From Aphidius gifuensis (lineage: Eukaryota; Arthropoda; Insecta; Hymenoptera; Braconidae), in NCBI RefSeq assembly GCF_014905175.1, contig NC_057792.1, positions 11,511,321 through 11,575,320 of the forward strand: a DNA stretch of 64,000 bases. Reading direction: 5' to 3'. Each line of letters opens with the position of its first letter. The stretch's first letter is position 1. Shown here piece after piece: positions 44,521 through 55,531 of this stretch. The notes below the pieces were generated by a model. That model saw nothing but the letters and a program-made list of their open reading frames with translations. It ran no database searches and was not told the DNA's origin. The position numbers were made by a program, and so were the translations under genes.

Positions 44521-45100
44521 TCAAACATCAGTTTTATCCACACCGTGTATGCTTCCAGGATAATCTATTTCAGGCTCACGAGGTGTACGTAAATGTTCTG
44601 GTATAGCAACAGCCTCCTCATAATTTCTTTGTTTAACAAATTCATATCTATTGTTCATCCATTTTTTTATTTGACGCGCAACTTGGAGGGCGCATCCTGT
44701 TTCTTTCTGTAACCCATGGTAAATACAGGTTGTTAACGGTGGTAATTGTTTGATAAATTCAGGCCAAAATTTCTCTTTATCAACATCTCTGATTGCCGTG
44801 CATAGTACTTTCTCGAGATATTCACAGGATTCATTGCCAGAACTCAAAATAATTCTTCTTTTTGATGCGAGGGTCCTTAAAACTTTGATGACTTGTGCTT
44901 CCTCAGACTCACCATCGAACCAATTTATTTTTAGTTTACGGGTACGCTTCAGGTTTTCATAACGGCCATACGCTGAGAGTGTCGTAAAGTCACAAGGTGG
45001 CGTTAAAAGCCAATGACCAGCTATTTTTTCATTTATACCAAACACAGCAATTTCTTTTGGTGAAAAAATAAAATCCGAGAACAACAATAGCGATATCCAT
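44521..45100 (-). pseudogene. Lineage-2 terminal protein X (distant relative of the lineage-1 terminal gene)
   Basis: ATG at 45098-45100 gives MDIAIVVLGF, then the frame shifts within about 15 codons relative to the long open part (to 44521). Shared layout with the lineage-1 protein: a short beta-strand start ending in GF, KEIAVF against KEFASI, INWFDGE against LTWHDGD, and a C-terminal CALQVARQIKKW against CAVKNVLNLKHW. The acidic residue in the first strand (VDLQGF) is hydrophobic here (VVLGF), so a nuclease activity, if the family has one, would be affected. Confidence 0.65.
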
Positions 45101-45326
45101 GACGACCAAATAAAGACTGAAGTAGTTTTTCGAAAACACAGATAAATCCAAAATTCTTATTATTATTATTATTATTATAGAGGTGGTGGGAAAAATATAT
45201 ACAAGTCAATTTATTTTCAAATACAAGGAATTAATTATTATTATTTTTTTCTTTATTTATTTATATTTCAAATACAATCATTTATTATTATTATTATTTA
45301 TTCATTTATTTTTTTAAATACAATCA

Positions 45327-45358
<32 letters not shown>

Positions 45359-45445
45359 TTTATTTTAAAATACAAGGAATTTATCATTTTTTTTTTTTAT
45401 TTATTATTATTATTTTTTTTTAAATACAAATCATTCATTCATTTT

Positions 45446-46208
45446 TTATTTAGTGGCGTTGACCATATGGTCTACATAATGGGAAGGTGTTGGTCCACGA
45501 TACTCTACAGGATTTAAACTGTTTGGTGCAGTGGCAGGATAAATAAACTCATATAACTGATCAAAATTCTTGACTAAATAAAGGCAAACATGGATCCATA
45601 AAACCCGGTTCAAGTTTTGTTTTGTCTTCAGTGGATTTCTGTATTTCCTCAAATAAATGGTTCCCAACAGTCATCTGTAAATAATGCTGAAGAGTTTCTT
45701 TATGAATACGTACACCTCCAAAGTTTTTTCGTAGATATTCTATAATGCCATCCGAGTAAATATCTGCAGGATAATGAGTCAATATTTTTTGACAAGCTGC
45801 TACCCATGTTCCGAGAGAGGATAATGTCCTCAAAGTTTTTTTCATAAATAATAAACGGACATTCCCTTGTTCAAAAAGAATACCTCGCTCACGTTTATGG
45901 TCTGTGACTGGAAAACTTATAGTTAAATCTCCAAGATGTACTGGTTCAGTGTAATTGAGTTTGAAGTCCGGTCTCGAATCGTCACCATCATAATAATATG
46001 AAAATGATCTACACATTTTCATCAACGGTATCCATTGCGTTTCGTTATCCAAAAAAATACTTCTTTTGGTATCACTGGCTATAATCTGTATTGCAGATTT
46101 AAAATACTCGCCACTTGTCCACTCAAGACCAACACACAATGATTTTGTATTAGATTTATTAAGAGCCGTTGTATATGGTAAAACGAGAACCCTGTCGTAT
46201 TGAGCCAT
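45446..46208 (-). pseudogene. Lineage-2 distal protein Y, function unknown
   Basis: The frame from 46208 (starts MAQYDRVLVLPYTTALN) runs to 45561; the C-terminal part continues in another frame to 45446 (ends SHYVDHMVNATK). It lies between the envelope gene and protein X. Visible: a beta-rich N-terminal half with FKSAIQII and IFLDNETQWIPLMK, which loosely recalls PC4-like single-strand-binding folds (weak), and a helical C-terminal half. No signal peptide. Duplicated in fragment D. Confidence 0.6.
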
Positions 46209-46288
46209 GTTGAATAACTGATGAAATAAACTTTTTTTCGAAAGCTTTTATACTTTTTTCAAAATAAGAGTGGGAGAGCTTACAGATT

Positions 46289-46869
46289 TTAGTAGATGTC
46301 GGTGTTGGTTGGTCTGTCTGAGGATCCAACATCATTTTCAACTTTTATGTCGTTGAATTTTTTAATTTTTTTTCTTATTGTGTAAAAACAATTCAATGTT
46401 GGTTTTTTTAAAATATGGTAGAAAAGAACAAGTCCTAATAATATTTGACCCAGTAAAATTTTTAGGTGTGTATCGTGAATTTTTTCTTTTTCAGTCACAG
46501 TAAATTTCACAGCATTTAATGTCTTTACAATTTCTTTGAGACTTAAAGAACTTGAGTTTGACAAAAATTTTCAATCGCTGTTTTATTAGTTTCATTTATA
46601 CCTTCAACTAAATTTAAAAAATCATATCCACCAATATAGGGATGGAGGACTTTATCATTATTTTGGGATATGCCAAGAACCCCGACTAATGTCACAGAGT
46701 CGATACGGGCTCTACATCCACTATTGACAGTTATTATACCTGTATAATTTAGTTTGCGGGTTTTCACGTCATCATTACAAATAACTCGTAACTCAGTATT
46801 TTCAACCATGCTATATAACCATTTTTGAAGTGAAACTTCTTTAGAATGGGCAGTAAAAAAAAAAAACAA
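46289..46869 (-). pseudogene. F-like envelope glycoprotein, C-terminal part
   Basis: Two overlapping frames (46543-46869 and 46289-46564). The first has WLYSMVENTELRVICND and a GCRARIDSVTLVG segment in the order seen in baculovirus F and gypsy-type Env ectodomains, with Cys residues typical of that region. The second has a helical stalk followed by a transmembrane segment ILLGQILLGLVLFYHI and a short basic cytoplasmic tail KKIKKF. It is separated from the N-terminal two thirds at 54073-55406 by inserted repeats. No joined sequence is given. Confidence 0.65.
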
Positions 46870-47225
46870 AAGATGGATGCAACGAAAGTAACGGTATGAA
46901 GGTAAGTAATTTTAAATTATTTTTTATCTTGTTTTATTTATTTATTCCCTTGACAACGATACCGAAAAATTTGTTTAAAATTTGTTTCAAAATTTTAGTT
47001 TCATGAAAGATTTAAGAGACAAAGGTGAATATTAAAGTTAAAACTTTTATTATACACAATATATAATTTATTATATTATTTTTGATCAAATAATGAGTAT
47101 TTAAAATTAATCTGTTAAATAAACAAGTAATACACAAGATAATGGTTATTCAAGTGCTTGACATAATATGGCAGCAACATCATAATCACAATACCGAACA
47201 ACAATAAATAATATGTGGATGAAAT

Positions 47226-47456
47226 GTGGTACCACGTGAACGTAAAGATAGTAAAGATGGTATTTTAGATTGTATAGGATTTCAAGAAACAATTGATGAC
47301 ATCGAAATATTATCAGAAAAATGTGACAAATGTACTGGTAATCCTAAATCAGTAAAAATTAAAATACGACCAGGTGCTATACCAATGTCTGATAATTTTG
47401 ATGAGACTTGTACTGGTGGTTATAATAATATTTTTAAACAAATAATGAGTATTTGA
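47226..47456 (+). CDS. Unassigned Cys-containing ORF, possible exon
   Basis: 76 codons, starts MVPRERKDSKDGILD, with CDKCTGNPKSVKIKIRPGAI and FDETCTGGYNNIF. Composition looks like real protein rather than AT noise. It is bracketed by a ~70-bp direct repeat (47090-47162 and 47440-47512, both with ACACAAGATA and TGGTTATTCAAGTGCTTG). No family recognised; may be a captured host exon. Confidence 0.35.
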   Translation: MVPRERKDSKDGILDCIGFQETIDDIEILSEKCDKCTGNPKSVKIKIRPGAIPMSDNFDETCTGGYNNIFKQIMSI

Positions 47457-47977
47457 AATGAATCTGTCCAATAATCAAATAATACACAAGATAGTGGTTA
47501 TTCAAGTGCTTGTGCTTGTTATGATCGTGCTTGCCATGGTCGAAATGAATTCAAGATCTTGAATGAATTTGTTAAGGACAAAAAAATGGAACAGATGATT
47601 AAATATTGAATCATTCCATGAAACAACAACAACAGGAGTAAATAATAATTTAATAAATGATGTACCGAGTGGAAATCAAAATAACAACAACAATATTGAT
47701 CATATATAAACAGCAGCAATCATAATAGAACAAATACATGGTGGTGGTAGTGGCGGCGATGATGCACCATCATGTGTTTGTGGTTAATTCGCTCATAAAA
47801 AAGATGTTGAAAAAATCGATCAATATTTGACAATAAATTTTTTTAACATCAAATAGTTCGTTTTGTTTTTTTTTTTTTTTTTTTATTCAAATATTGAGGA
47901 GATAGCTACTAAATTAAAATCAAATTTATTTCCATTATAATTTGTATTAATTTTATTTATATTTTTCAGGCTGTAAC

Positions 47978-48145
47978 ATGTCAGATTACGAGGCTGAAAT
48001 TGACTCAATATTCAATAATATTCGAAGCTTAAGTCATCTAAAGTTGATATATCGGGAAAATATTAAAAGATATCATCCCGACAGAAATCCTGAAGATAAA
48101 AGAGCAACTGAAAAAACTCAGTATTTCATGAATATATATACATAA
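47978..48145 (+). CDS. Short J-domain-like ORF
   Basis: 55 codons starting MSDYEAEIDSIFNNI. It contains the J-domain signature as YHPDRNPEDKR, after a helix resembling helix II (LKLIYRENIKR). Just upstream a TTTATTTTTCAG acceptor suggests this is a 3' exon. The HPD motif stimulates Hsp70 ATPase in DnaJ proteins. Helix I is short and helix III is cut off after about ten residues, so it is a fragment or a minimal J-protein. Confidence 0.5.
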   Translation: MSDYEAEIDSIFNNIRSLSHLKLIYRENIKRYHPDRNPEDKRATEKTQYFMNIYT

Positions 48146-48216
48146 AATAAAAAGTATACATGAAATAGTAATAGAAGTGTTCGGCTGACTAGTTGTTCAA
48201 TAAATAAATATTTATA

Positions 48217-49363
48217 CCCTAACGGTACGGTCCAACCCCTTATGAACCGTTATCAAACGGTTGTCTCGAGGTTGGAATGTGCGCAAAAAAAACCGAAAAC
48301 AAACCCTTCTTAAACCTAAAAATAACCAAATGAGAACTAACTGTTAGTTAACTATTAACAAACCTTGTTCAAACCCGAATATTTTGGATTCAAATAACTC
48401 ACCAAAAACTAACCAGAAACTAACTCTTTTGGGTCACCATTTATGGTTTACTCATAGTTTATTTAGGGTTCGTTGGCTGTTAATTAAACTTAGTTTATTC
48501 GTAGATGGTTAGCGGTTCGTCAACGGTAATTATCTGATTATATACTACAAAAAAGTAGTTACGGTGAGCAGTGGGGTGGTATTCTCAGCGGCCGTCCGCC
48601 GCGAAAGGAAACCTAGAACAACTATGTAACAAGCGGTGATCAAAAATGCGTTGGATTATAAATGTGTGAATGAACTGGACAATTTTTTTTTTTTAATTAA
48701 GCATGTGTATGTGCGAGTTTGTATGTGGTTCTCTATGAGCCAAAAGAACACAAAAGAATACATAGATTGTCATATCATGAAAATATTCAAGCGATGAATA
48801 AATACTTCTAGTTTGTCTGCTCAAAATAGTCAAACAGATGATCTATTAATAACAACTATTATATTTTCTCCGTCACCGATCCCATGCCGGAATAATTTCT
48901 CCGCCATCAATCTCACGCTGGAGTAATTTCGCCGGAAATGGGCCAACAACGGAATAATGCCGGAGAAAGCCGGAGTAATGGCGGAGAAATAATTCTACTA
49001 GGGATAGGTCGTCTGACATTAGTAGATGTAATTCAACCACAAACAAACTCTATAAAAACTTCAAACCTCAGAATAACCTGATTCTAACCCACGAGACTGA
49101 TTGGGTCATATCGTTGCGGCAACCTCGAAGCAACCGAAATCCAACCGAAGTTATTGAACGGTTAAATAACGGTTACAGCAAACTGGTCTTCGGTTCATAT
49201 AACCTTAGAATAACCATTATACAACGCGGTTAAAGACGATTGTTTTTGCGCACATTACAACCGTCAGGTAACAGTTATCCAACCACGAACAAACCTTAGA
49301 AAAACTTAACCCTAAAATAACCCGATTCGAACTGATGAAACGGGTTGGGTCGTACCGTTAGGG
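48217..49363. mobile_element. 1147-bp TIR element, TSD TATA
   Basis: Inverted ends CCCTAACGGTAC (23 bp with few mismatches) flanked by TATA on both sides. The interior has AACCGTTA/AACGGTT and CTAACC-type degenerate repeats, no ORF. A copy of the GCCGGAG foldback family (48866-49003) is nested inside. Confidence 0.8.
48866..49003 (-). mobile_element. Short copy of the GCCGGAGAAATTA foldback family
   Basis: On the minus strand the end reads CCCTAGTAGAATTATTTCTC, followed by the same GCCGGAG/CCGGCAT units as 26923 onward. Truncated relative to that element. Confidence 0.75.
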
Positions 49364-49607
49364 TATAAAACTAGCTGATTAACCCGGCTTTGCTCGGGAT
49401 TATTTTGACAATTTTTAAATGTTATCATTTGTTTGAAAAAAATTAGAGCTAGCTAGCTTGAAATAATATTCACAACTTACGGTTGAGAGTTGAATATATT
49501 TCCCGTTATTCAATTTTCGATTTTTTGGTTGCAAATGAAAGCCGGAAAAATCATCTATTTCGATGAATTTTCCAGAATTTTCGTGCTCATTTTTGATGTG
49601 TAAACAT

Positions 49608-51665
49608 CTTTAGGCGCGGGTTGGGTATGAGTAAAAGGAAAAAACATAGAGTTTAGACGTCAGATCTGGTAACGGATCTGGGCAGGAACCATTTTCGTCA
49701 GTCTACGCCTTGCAGCGCCATGGTAATCGGTCAGTAACCGTTACCATCAGGTGTTCTGTAGTATAGATAAATTTAAATGCGCAGATTTATATATTTAAAT
49801 TATTTATTATATGCGCCATTGTATATATTAATATACAAGTATTTTATTGATTTTATTTGTATTTATTAGTTATACTTGCATTTGTTAGGCGAAGTAAAGT
49901 ATGCAAGTATTTTTCATTTACAAGATTAATATACCTATTATTATTGTTTATATAAATAAAATCATATTTCCTAAATTCAAAACATAATATTGAATTATTA
50001 TACAATAATAATTTATTCATAATATTGACTAATTTTATGTTTTAAAAAAAGAGAAATAGACATTGATGTGTTAGTTTGAAAGAGAAAATCATTATTGTAA
50101 TTGTACAGAGGAATTTCAGAAGATATTATCATAAACGAGACAACATGTTTTTTTATTCGGTTTTTATAGAAAATTTTCCCACGATTACGGGAAAAATGCG
50201 GAAAAAATTCCTACGAATGCGCAAAGTAGTTAAAAATAGAGTTGAAACATGGAAAAAACCGCTATTTATCGGTTATGTATCGCATAGTTATTGAAATAAC
50301 GATTAATTCTCAAATTTAATAATGGCTATATCAATGAATCTCGTCAAGTAAAAAAAAAAGTTAACATAAAAAAATTCGAATAATTTTCGAGTTATAATAA
50401 CTTATATATTTCGATATATTATTATTTTTTTTTTTTTTAAACATTAATAAAGGCAATCGATAAAACTCGCCAATCTAAAAAAAAAGCCCAAATAAAAATT
50501 TTTATATCTCGAATAGCTATTTATCAAATTATCGATATTTTTTTTTAAATGTATACATTTTTTTTTTCTCGAAAAAAAAAAGTGGAAGTTTTTGTTTTTT
50601 TCAAAAAAACACTGCTAATTATTGATTGTCGCGTATTGTTAAATTTTTACTCAGCTATATTTATAGCCAAACACACAATATCTACATAATTTTACCAGCT
50701 ACATCTTTTACTTAGCTATATTTTTTACTTAGCTATATATTTTTTACTTAGCTATATTTTTAACTTAGCAATATTTTTCACTTAGCTATATTTATAGCCA
50801 AACACATAATATCTACATAATTTTACCAGCTATAATTTTTACTTAGCTATATTTTTTACTTAGCTGTATATTTTTAACTTAGCTATATTTTTCACTTAGC
50901 TATATTTATAGCCAAACACATAATATCTACATAATTTCCAATTAGCCACATTCTTATTTATTATTTTTTTTACTTAGCTATTTTTTTACTTAGCTTTTTT
51001 TTTTACTTAGCTATATATTTATAGCCAAACACACAATATCTACATAATTTTACCAGCTAAATTTTAACTTAGCTATATTTTTTACTTAGCTATTTTTTTT
51101 ACTTAGCTATATTTTTTACTTAGCTATTTTTTTTACTTAGCTATATTTTTTACTTAGCTATTTTTTTTACTTAGCTATATTTTTTACTTAGCTATATATT
51201 ATACTTAGCTATATATTATACTTAGCTATATTTTTTTACTTAGCTCCATTATATTATCAATTATGAAAAAAATTATCATTAACTTTAAAAAGATATCGAT
51301 AATTTGAAAACTATCCGCGCGATCAAAAAATTGTATTTATTTTTTTTTCTTCTTGATGAGTTTAATCGACTTCTAATATCAAATTAATAAAAAAAAAAAT
51401 CGATATATCGAAATTTTAACAAATATTACAACTTTAAAACTGTTCGAGATATTGAAATTTTTTTAAAGACATTTTCTTTTTCCCGACGATCTCTATTGAT
51501 TACCATTATTAAATTTGAGAATTAATCGTTATTTCAATCACTATATACGACATATAACCGATAAATAGCCGTTTTTTTTATATTTCAACTCCATTTTTAA
51601 CCACTTTGCGCATTCGTAGGAATTTTTCGTAGAAACACGCCGAAGATGTTTACACATGATCAACC
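49608..51665. mobile_element. Large foldback element with a minisatellite loop
   Basis: Inner arms 50204-50640 and 51240-51627 are inverted copies (AATTCCTACGAATGCGCAAA and complement, TTTATCGGTTATGT and complement). Outer ends share TGTAAACATCTT inverted. The loop (50641-51240) is a TTTTTACTTAGCTATA minisatellite interspersed with four copies of ATAGCCAAACACATAATATC. ORF 50076-50294 lies across the left arm and is not supported as a gene. Confidence 0.7.
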
Positions 51666-52363
51666 CGCGAGTCTAGATGGCTCACAAAATTTCTTTTTTT
51701 AGATAATTGATATCAAAACTGGAAACTTCAACACCTAGGAATAGGTACAGAACACATATTAACGCTTGTAGTTGAAAGAATTTCTATCAATTATTGCTGA
51801 GTCAACTATCAATTTGTTCTACTTAACAATACGGATTATTGAAGCAGTTATAGATCCTTTTTCTCCTAGGAATTCAGTGGACACATAATTCTAAATGGTG
51901 CTGTTCCTTGTTTCTCTACTGTAGTAGTATGTGTGTGTCTATCCAGATAGATTACAGATACATATACTCCTAAGAACCTGCTAGTATAGTGGTTATACTT
52001 TGGACAGGGGAGCATTGAGAATATTTTCTATAACCATGTAGAATATCCCTTCAAAATCTAAACTGTTAATGGAATTTACTTTCAACCTTAATTATTTGAA
52101 TAAAATTAACTTTTTTTTAATGAAATAATACGGTATAATGATAATTATTAAATAATTTCGCACTGCCATTTTTATTATCATTAAAGACAGAATTAATGGA
52201 AAATCTAAATCAAGGTTATCCATTAAATAAATTAGTACGTACTCACTGACTGAATTTTATTATTCTTAACGTTGAAAATATTTTTATTTTAATACACAGT
52301 TGATTTTATATTAACATAACACATTTCCTTTGAACCGAATATTTACCAAAGTTTTTAAGCTTG

Positions 52364-52567
52364 CCCTAGTAGAAATATTTTTCCAACTTTTTCCAACTTC
52401 TCTACCTTTTTACGAAAATGACCCATGGTTCGAAAAAAGTTGGAAAGAAGTTGGAAAAAAATTGGAGTAAATTTTAGGTTGGAAAAAGTTGAGGAATTTC
52501 AGGTTGAGAAATGGCGGAAAAAGTTGGAAAAGTTGGAATAAAAGTTGGAGAAATATTTCTACCAGGG
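52364..52567. mobile_element. 204-bp MITE of the CCCTAGTAGAAATATTT type
   Basis: Ends CCCTAGTAGAAATATTT and, inverted, CCCTGGTAGAAATATTT; the body is made of TTGGAAAAAGTTGGAA repeats. The corresponding place in unit 2 of the tandem duplication (near 53580) lacks the element. Confidence 0.8.
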
Positions 52568-54072
52568 TGCATCTTTATTTTGACCTACACTTCTATTAAT
52601 CTATCGGCTTGATGATTTCTAAGCTAGTTAGTTTAAAAATATTATTGTTAATTTTTTTTCAATTTTTTGATTATGTTAAAACGCAAATAGATAAATCATT
52701 TGGGACTATAGGGCGTTATCTCTCTTTTTTCAACTCTGTGATTGTATCTATGAGTGCATAGCAGCCACTACCGAAGCGCCGCTTGTTGACTTGGGTGCGT
52801 AACGGGCTATAATTAATAACTTGGTTATTTATTAAGATAGGAAATTGAATAAACGCCTATAACGATCTGCGAGATAAGCTCTTTATTTAAAAATCACGAT
52901 GATCGGTTTAGTGTAGCGTTGAGATTATTTTTAATTTGGCTTTGCTTGGGATTATTTTACAATTTCAGAGATGTTATCATTTGTTTAAAAGAATTAAAGA
53001 CTTGCTAGCTCTAAATAATATTCCTATTCCAAACTTGAGGTTGAAAGTTAAATTTCCTCGTTATTTAATTTTCGAATTTTGGTGGCAAATAAAAGTGTAT
53101 TTTTTTTTTAATTTTCTGCTTGTTTTTAGATAATGAATGTCAAAGTTGACAACTTCAACACATAAGAATAGGGGCAGAATACATATTTACGCTTGTCATT
53201 AAAAAAATTTTTACTACTACTATGTTTCAATTATCAGTTTGTTTTTCTTTACAATGCGGTTTACATACTATTGGATCCAAACTTTGTTTGACGATGGGGT
53301 TTACTTTCAACCTTAATTATTTGAATGGAATTTTGTTTTTCAATTTTTTGAATGAACTAATAATGTATGATGATATCTATTAAATAATTTCGCGTTGTCA
53401 TTTTCATTATCATTCAAAACAGAATAGGAAATCTAAACCAAGGTTATCCAACAAAGAAATTATTATGTACTGACGGACTGAATTTCATTATTTTGAACGT
53501 TAACATTTTCATTTTATTACACATTTTCTATTGATAACACATTTCATTTAAACCGAATATTTACCAAAATTTTCAAGCTTGTTTTGACCTACACTTCTTT
53601 TTATCTATCGGCCTGATAATTCCTAAGCTAATATTATTGTTAATTTTTTTTCAATTTTTCGATTATGTTTAAATGCAAATAGATAAATCATTTAGGACTA
53701 TAGCGCGTTCTCTCTCTTTTTCCACCTCTGTGATTGTATGAGTGTAAAGCACCCACTACCAAAGCGCCGCCTGTTGCCTCTGCCGCGTAACAGGCTATTA
53801 TTTCTAATAAATAATAACTCGGTTGTTTATTAAGATATGAAATCGAATAAACGCCCATCACGATCTCCGTAATAAGCTCTTTGATTGAAAGAAAAAATCA
53901 CAATGATCGGTTCGGTAGTTGCTGAGAACATTAGCAACAAAGTTTTTCATTTTCACATTTATATATATATAGATTATAATATTCTGTGTTAAGTTTTTGA
54001 ATTAGAATTTCATTTACATAGAACCTTAATATTATAACTAATCAATAAATTTAAAAATTTCTATCATAATTA

Positions 54073-55406
54073 TTAATGACTGAATGAACATAATTTCACT
54101 TCCCTGTGCGTACAATAACACACATCTTTTTTTTTATTATATAATTGAATAAAATTTGGTTGAAGATTTTCATAAAATTGAATATCACAATCTAACATAT
54201 TATCTTGTCTGTTTGTCATTAATAAATTAATTTCACATGAATTTATATTTCTTGTATCTTGTAAAGAAAAAGAGTGAGTACAAAAAATGTTGGTACGACT
54301 GGTGAAAATTGGCATGCCTGGATATTAACGTTGGTACTGTATTCACTTTTATCTTGGGCTATAAGAATCAAAGAACTTCTAGGTTTAATGTATGCCGCAA
54401 TATGTGATTGGAAAGTATGTTGTTTTATCGGTGCTGGATGGATTTCATTTATTGAATAAATTTTTGGTGATAGTAGAGGTATCATAATACTCAGTAAAAT
54501 TCGTCTCTCATGGTAGGCAATAGATATTTTAGCAATTTTCCGCAGACCATCAATACCCGCTTCATTATTAGAGGGTTATTCGAGGGTGGATTAATCCGAG
54601 TCTAGCAAAATAGTCGATTTGAATTACGAGTTCTAAGGAATTAATATATTCATCATAACTCAGCTCTATATTCTGAAGCCAGGTACGACCGAGGTTTACC
54701 ATAGTTTCAAAGTGAACTTTCCATAAAAGTGTATCCTTGCTTTTCCATCCAACACTAAATTCTTCCATTTGTGCACGAAAATAATTGATAAGTCCGTCAT
54801 TGTTTTTTAATCGAGTCTGTACTGTATGTAGCTCTGTTTGTAATAGATGGGTTGTATTATTTAAAACGGAAATTGTTTTTTTATTATCACGTTTTAATTT
54901 ATTGATTTCTTCGTTAATCATCTTGGCATCGTCTTTATTCAGAATCCCAAATAAAGAGCTTGATATTGCACCCACGATAGGGTAGATCGGTTCATTACGT
55001 TTTGTTTTTATAACGTCTTTATGAAATAATGAATTAATTTGTTCTGTATACATTGCGATTTTTTCGTTGCTGCTCCAAAAGGAAGGCGTCGTGATACAAA
55101 GTCACAATTATTTTCTACAATTTTATCTGCTTCATACTTTTGACATATTTTATGTAGACCAGCCAATCCTGGGTCTTCTTTAGTATAATTACCTCCCCCG
55201 CCCAAATCAGCATCAAAGTAACGCAAAGGTAAAATATTCGGTAAAAAATTGAGAAGATCGTCAACATCGATATACGTTGTAAGTTGCAGACTATTACTCG
55301 TTAGACGCACGTTTTCGATATGATCATAATACAAACCCGGTGTTTGTATTCTCGATTCAATTATCTTCACAACTACAGAAAAAATCAAAAATGCTGTAAA
55401 CGCCAT
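54073..55406 (-). pseudogene. F-like envelope fusion glycoprotein, N-terminal and central parts
   Basis: Baculovirus F/errantivirus Env-type class I fusion protein. Fragment 1 (55008-55406): signal peptide AFTAFLIFSVVV, then a YYDHIENVRLTS start typical of the family. Fragment 2 (54568-55053): basic KTKR site consistent with furin-type cleavage, then a hydrophobic glycine-rich stretch (GAISSSLFGIL) as fusion-peptide region, then a heptad coiled coil. Fragments 3 and 4 (54243-54485, 54073-54315): central domain with paired cysteines. Frame changes fall near 55030, 54590 and 54290. In intact relatives this protein drives membrane fusion at entry; here it is broken. No restored sequence is given. 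Confidence 0.8.
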
Positions 55407-55531
55407 GGTATTGACTGAATCACGGCTTGTGATTGACTAAGTCGATTAATTTACAACATGGGTATATGAATAGGTAAAATAATTTACAAGACAGGTTATA
55501 TTTGTTTAAAAAATTATTTTTATTTTTATAT

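Larger units (their letters stand above)
49380..53975. repeat. Tandem duplication of a ~1.05-kb unit, first unit expanded by insertions
   Basis: Unit 1 starts GGCTTTGCTCGGGATTATTT (49387), unit 2 GGCTTTGCTTGGGATTATTT (near 52937). They match again at 51720/53150 (AACTTCAACACATAAGAATA type), 52590/53585 (TTTTGACCTACACTTCT) and 52760/53745. Unit 1 holds a ~2.05-kb foldback (about 49605-51690) and a 204-bp MITE (52364-52567) absent from unit 2. Unit 2 ends TATATATATAGATTATAAT. Confidence 0.75.
46870..54060. other. 7.2-kb block of repeats inserted in the envelope gene
   Basis: Starts just after the envelope fragment, near an A run at 46858, and ends before 54073. Contains two short possible coding pieces (47226-47456, 47978-48145), a TIR element, a large foldback element, a tandem duplication and small MITEs, listed separately. 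Stretches not listed are AT-rich and hold nothing I recognise. Confidence 0.6.
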
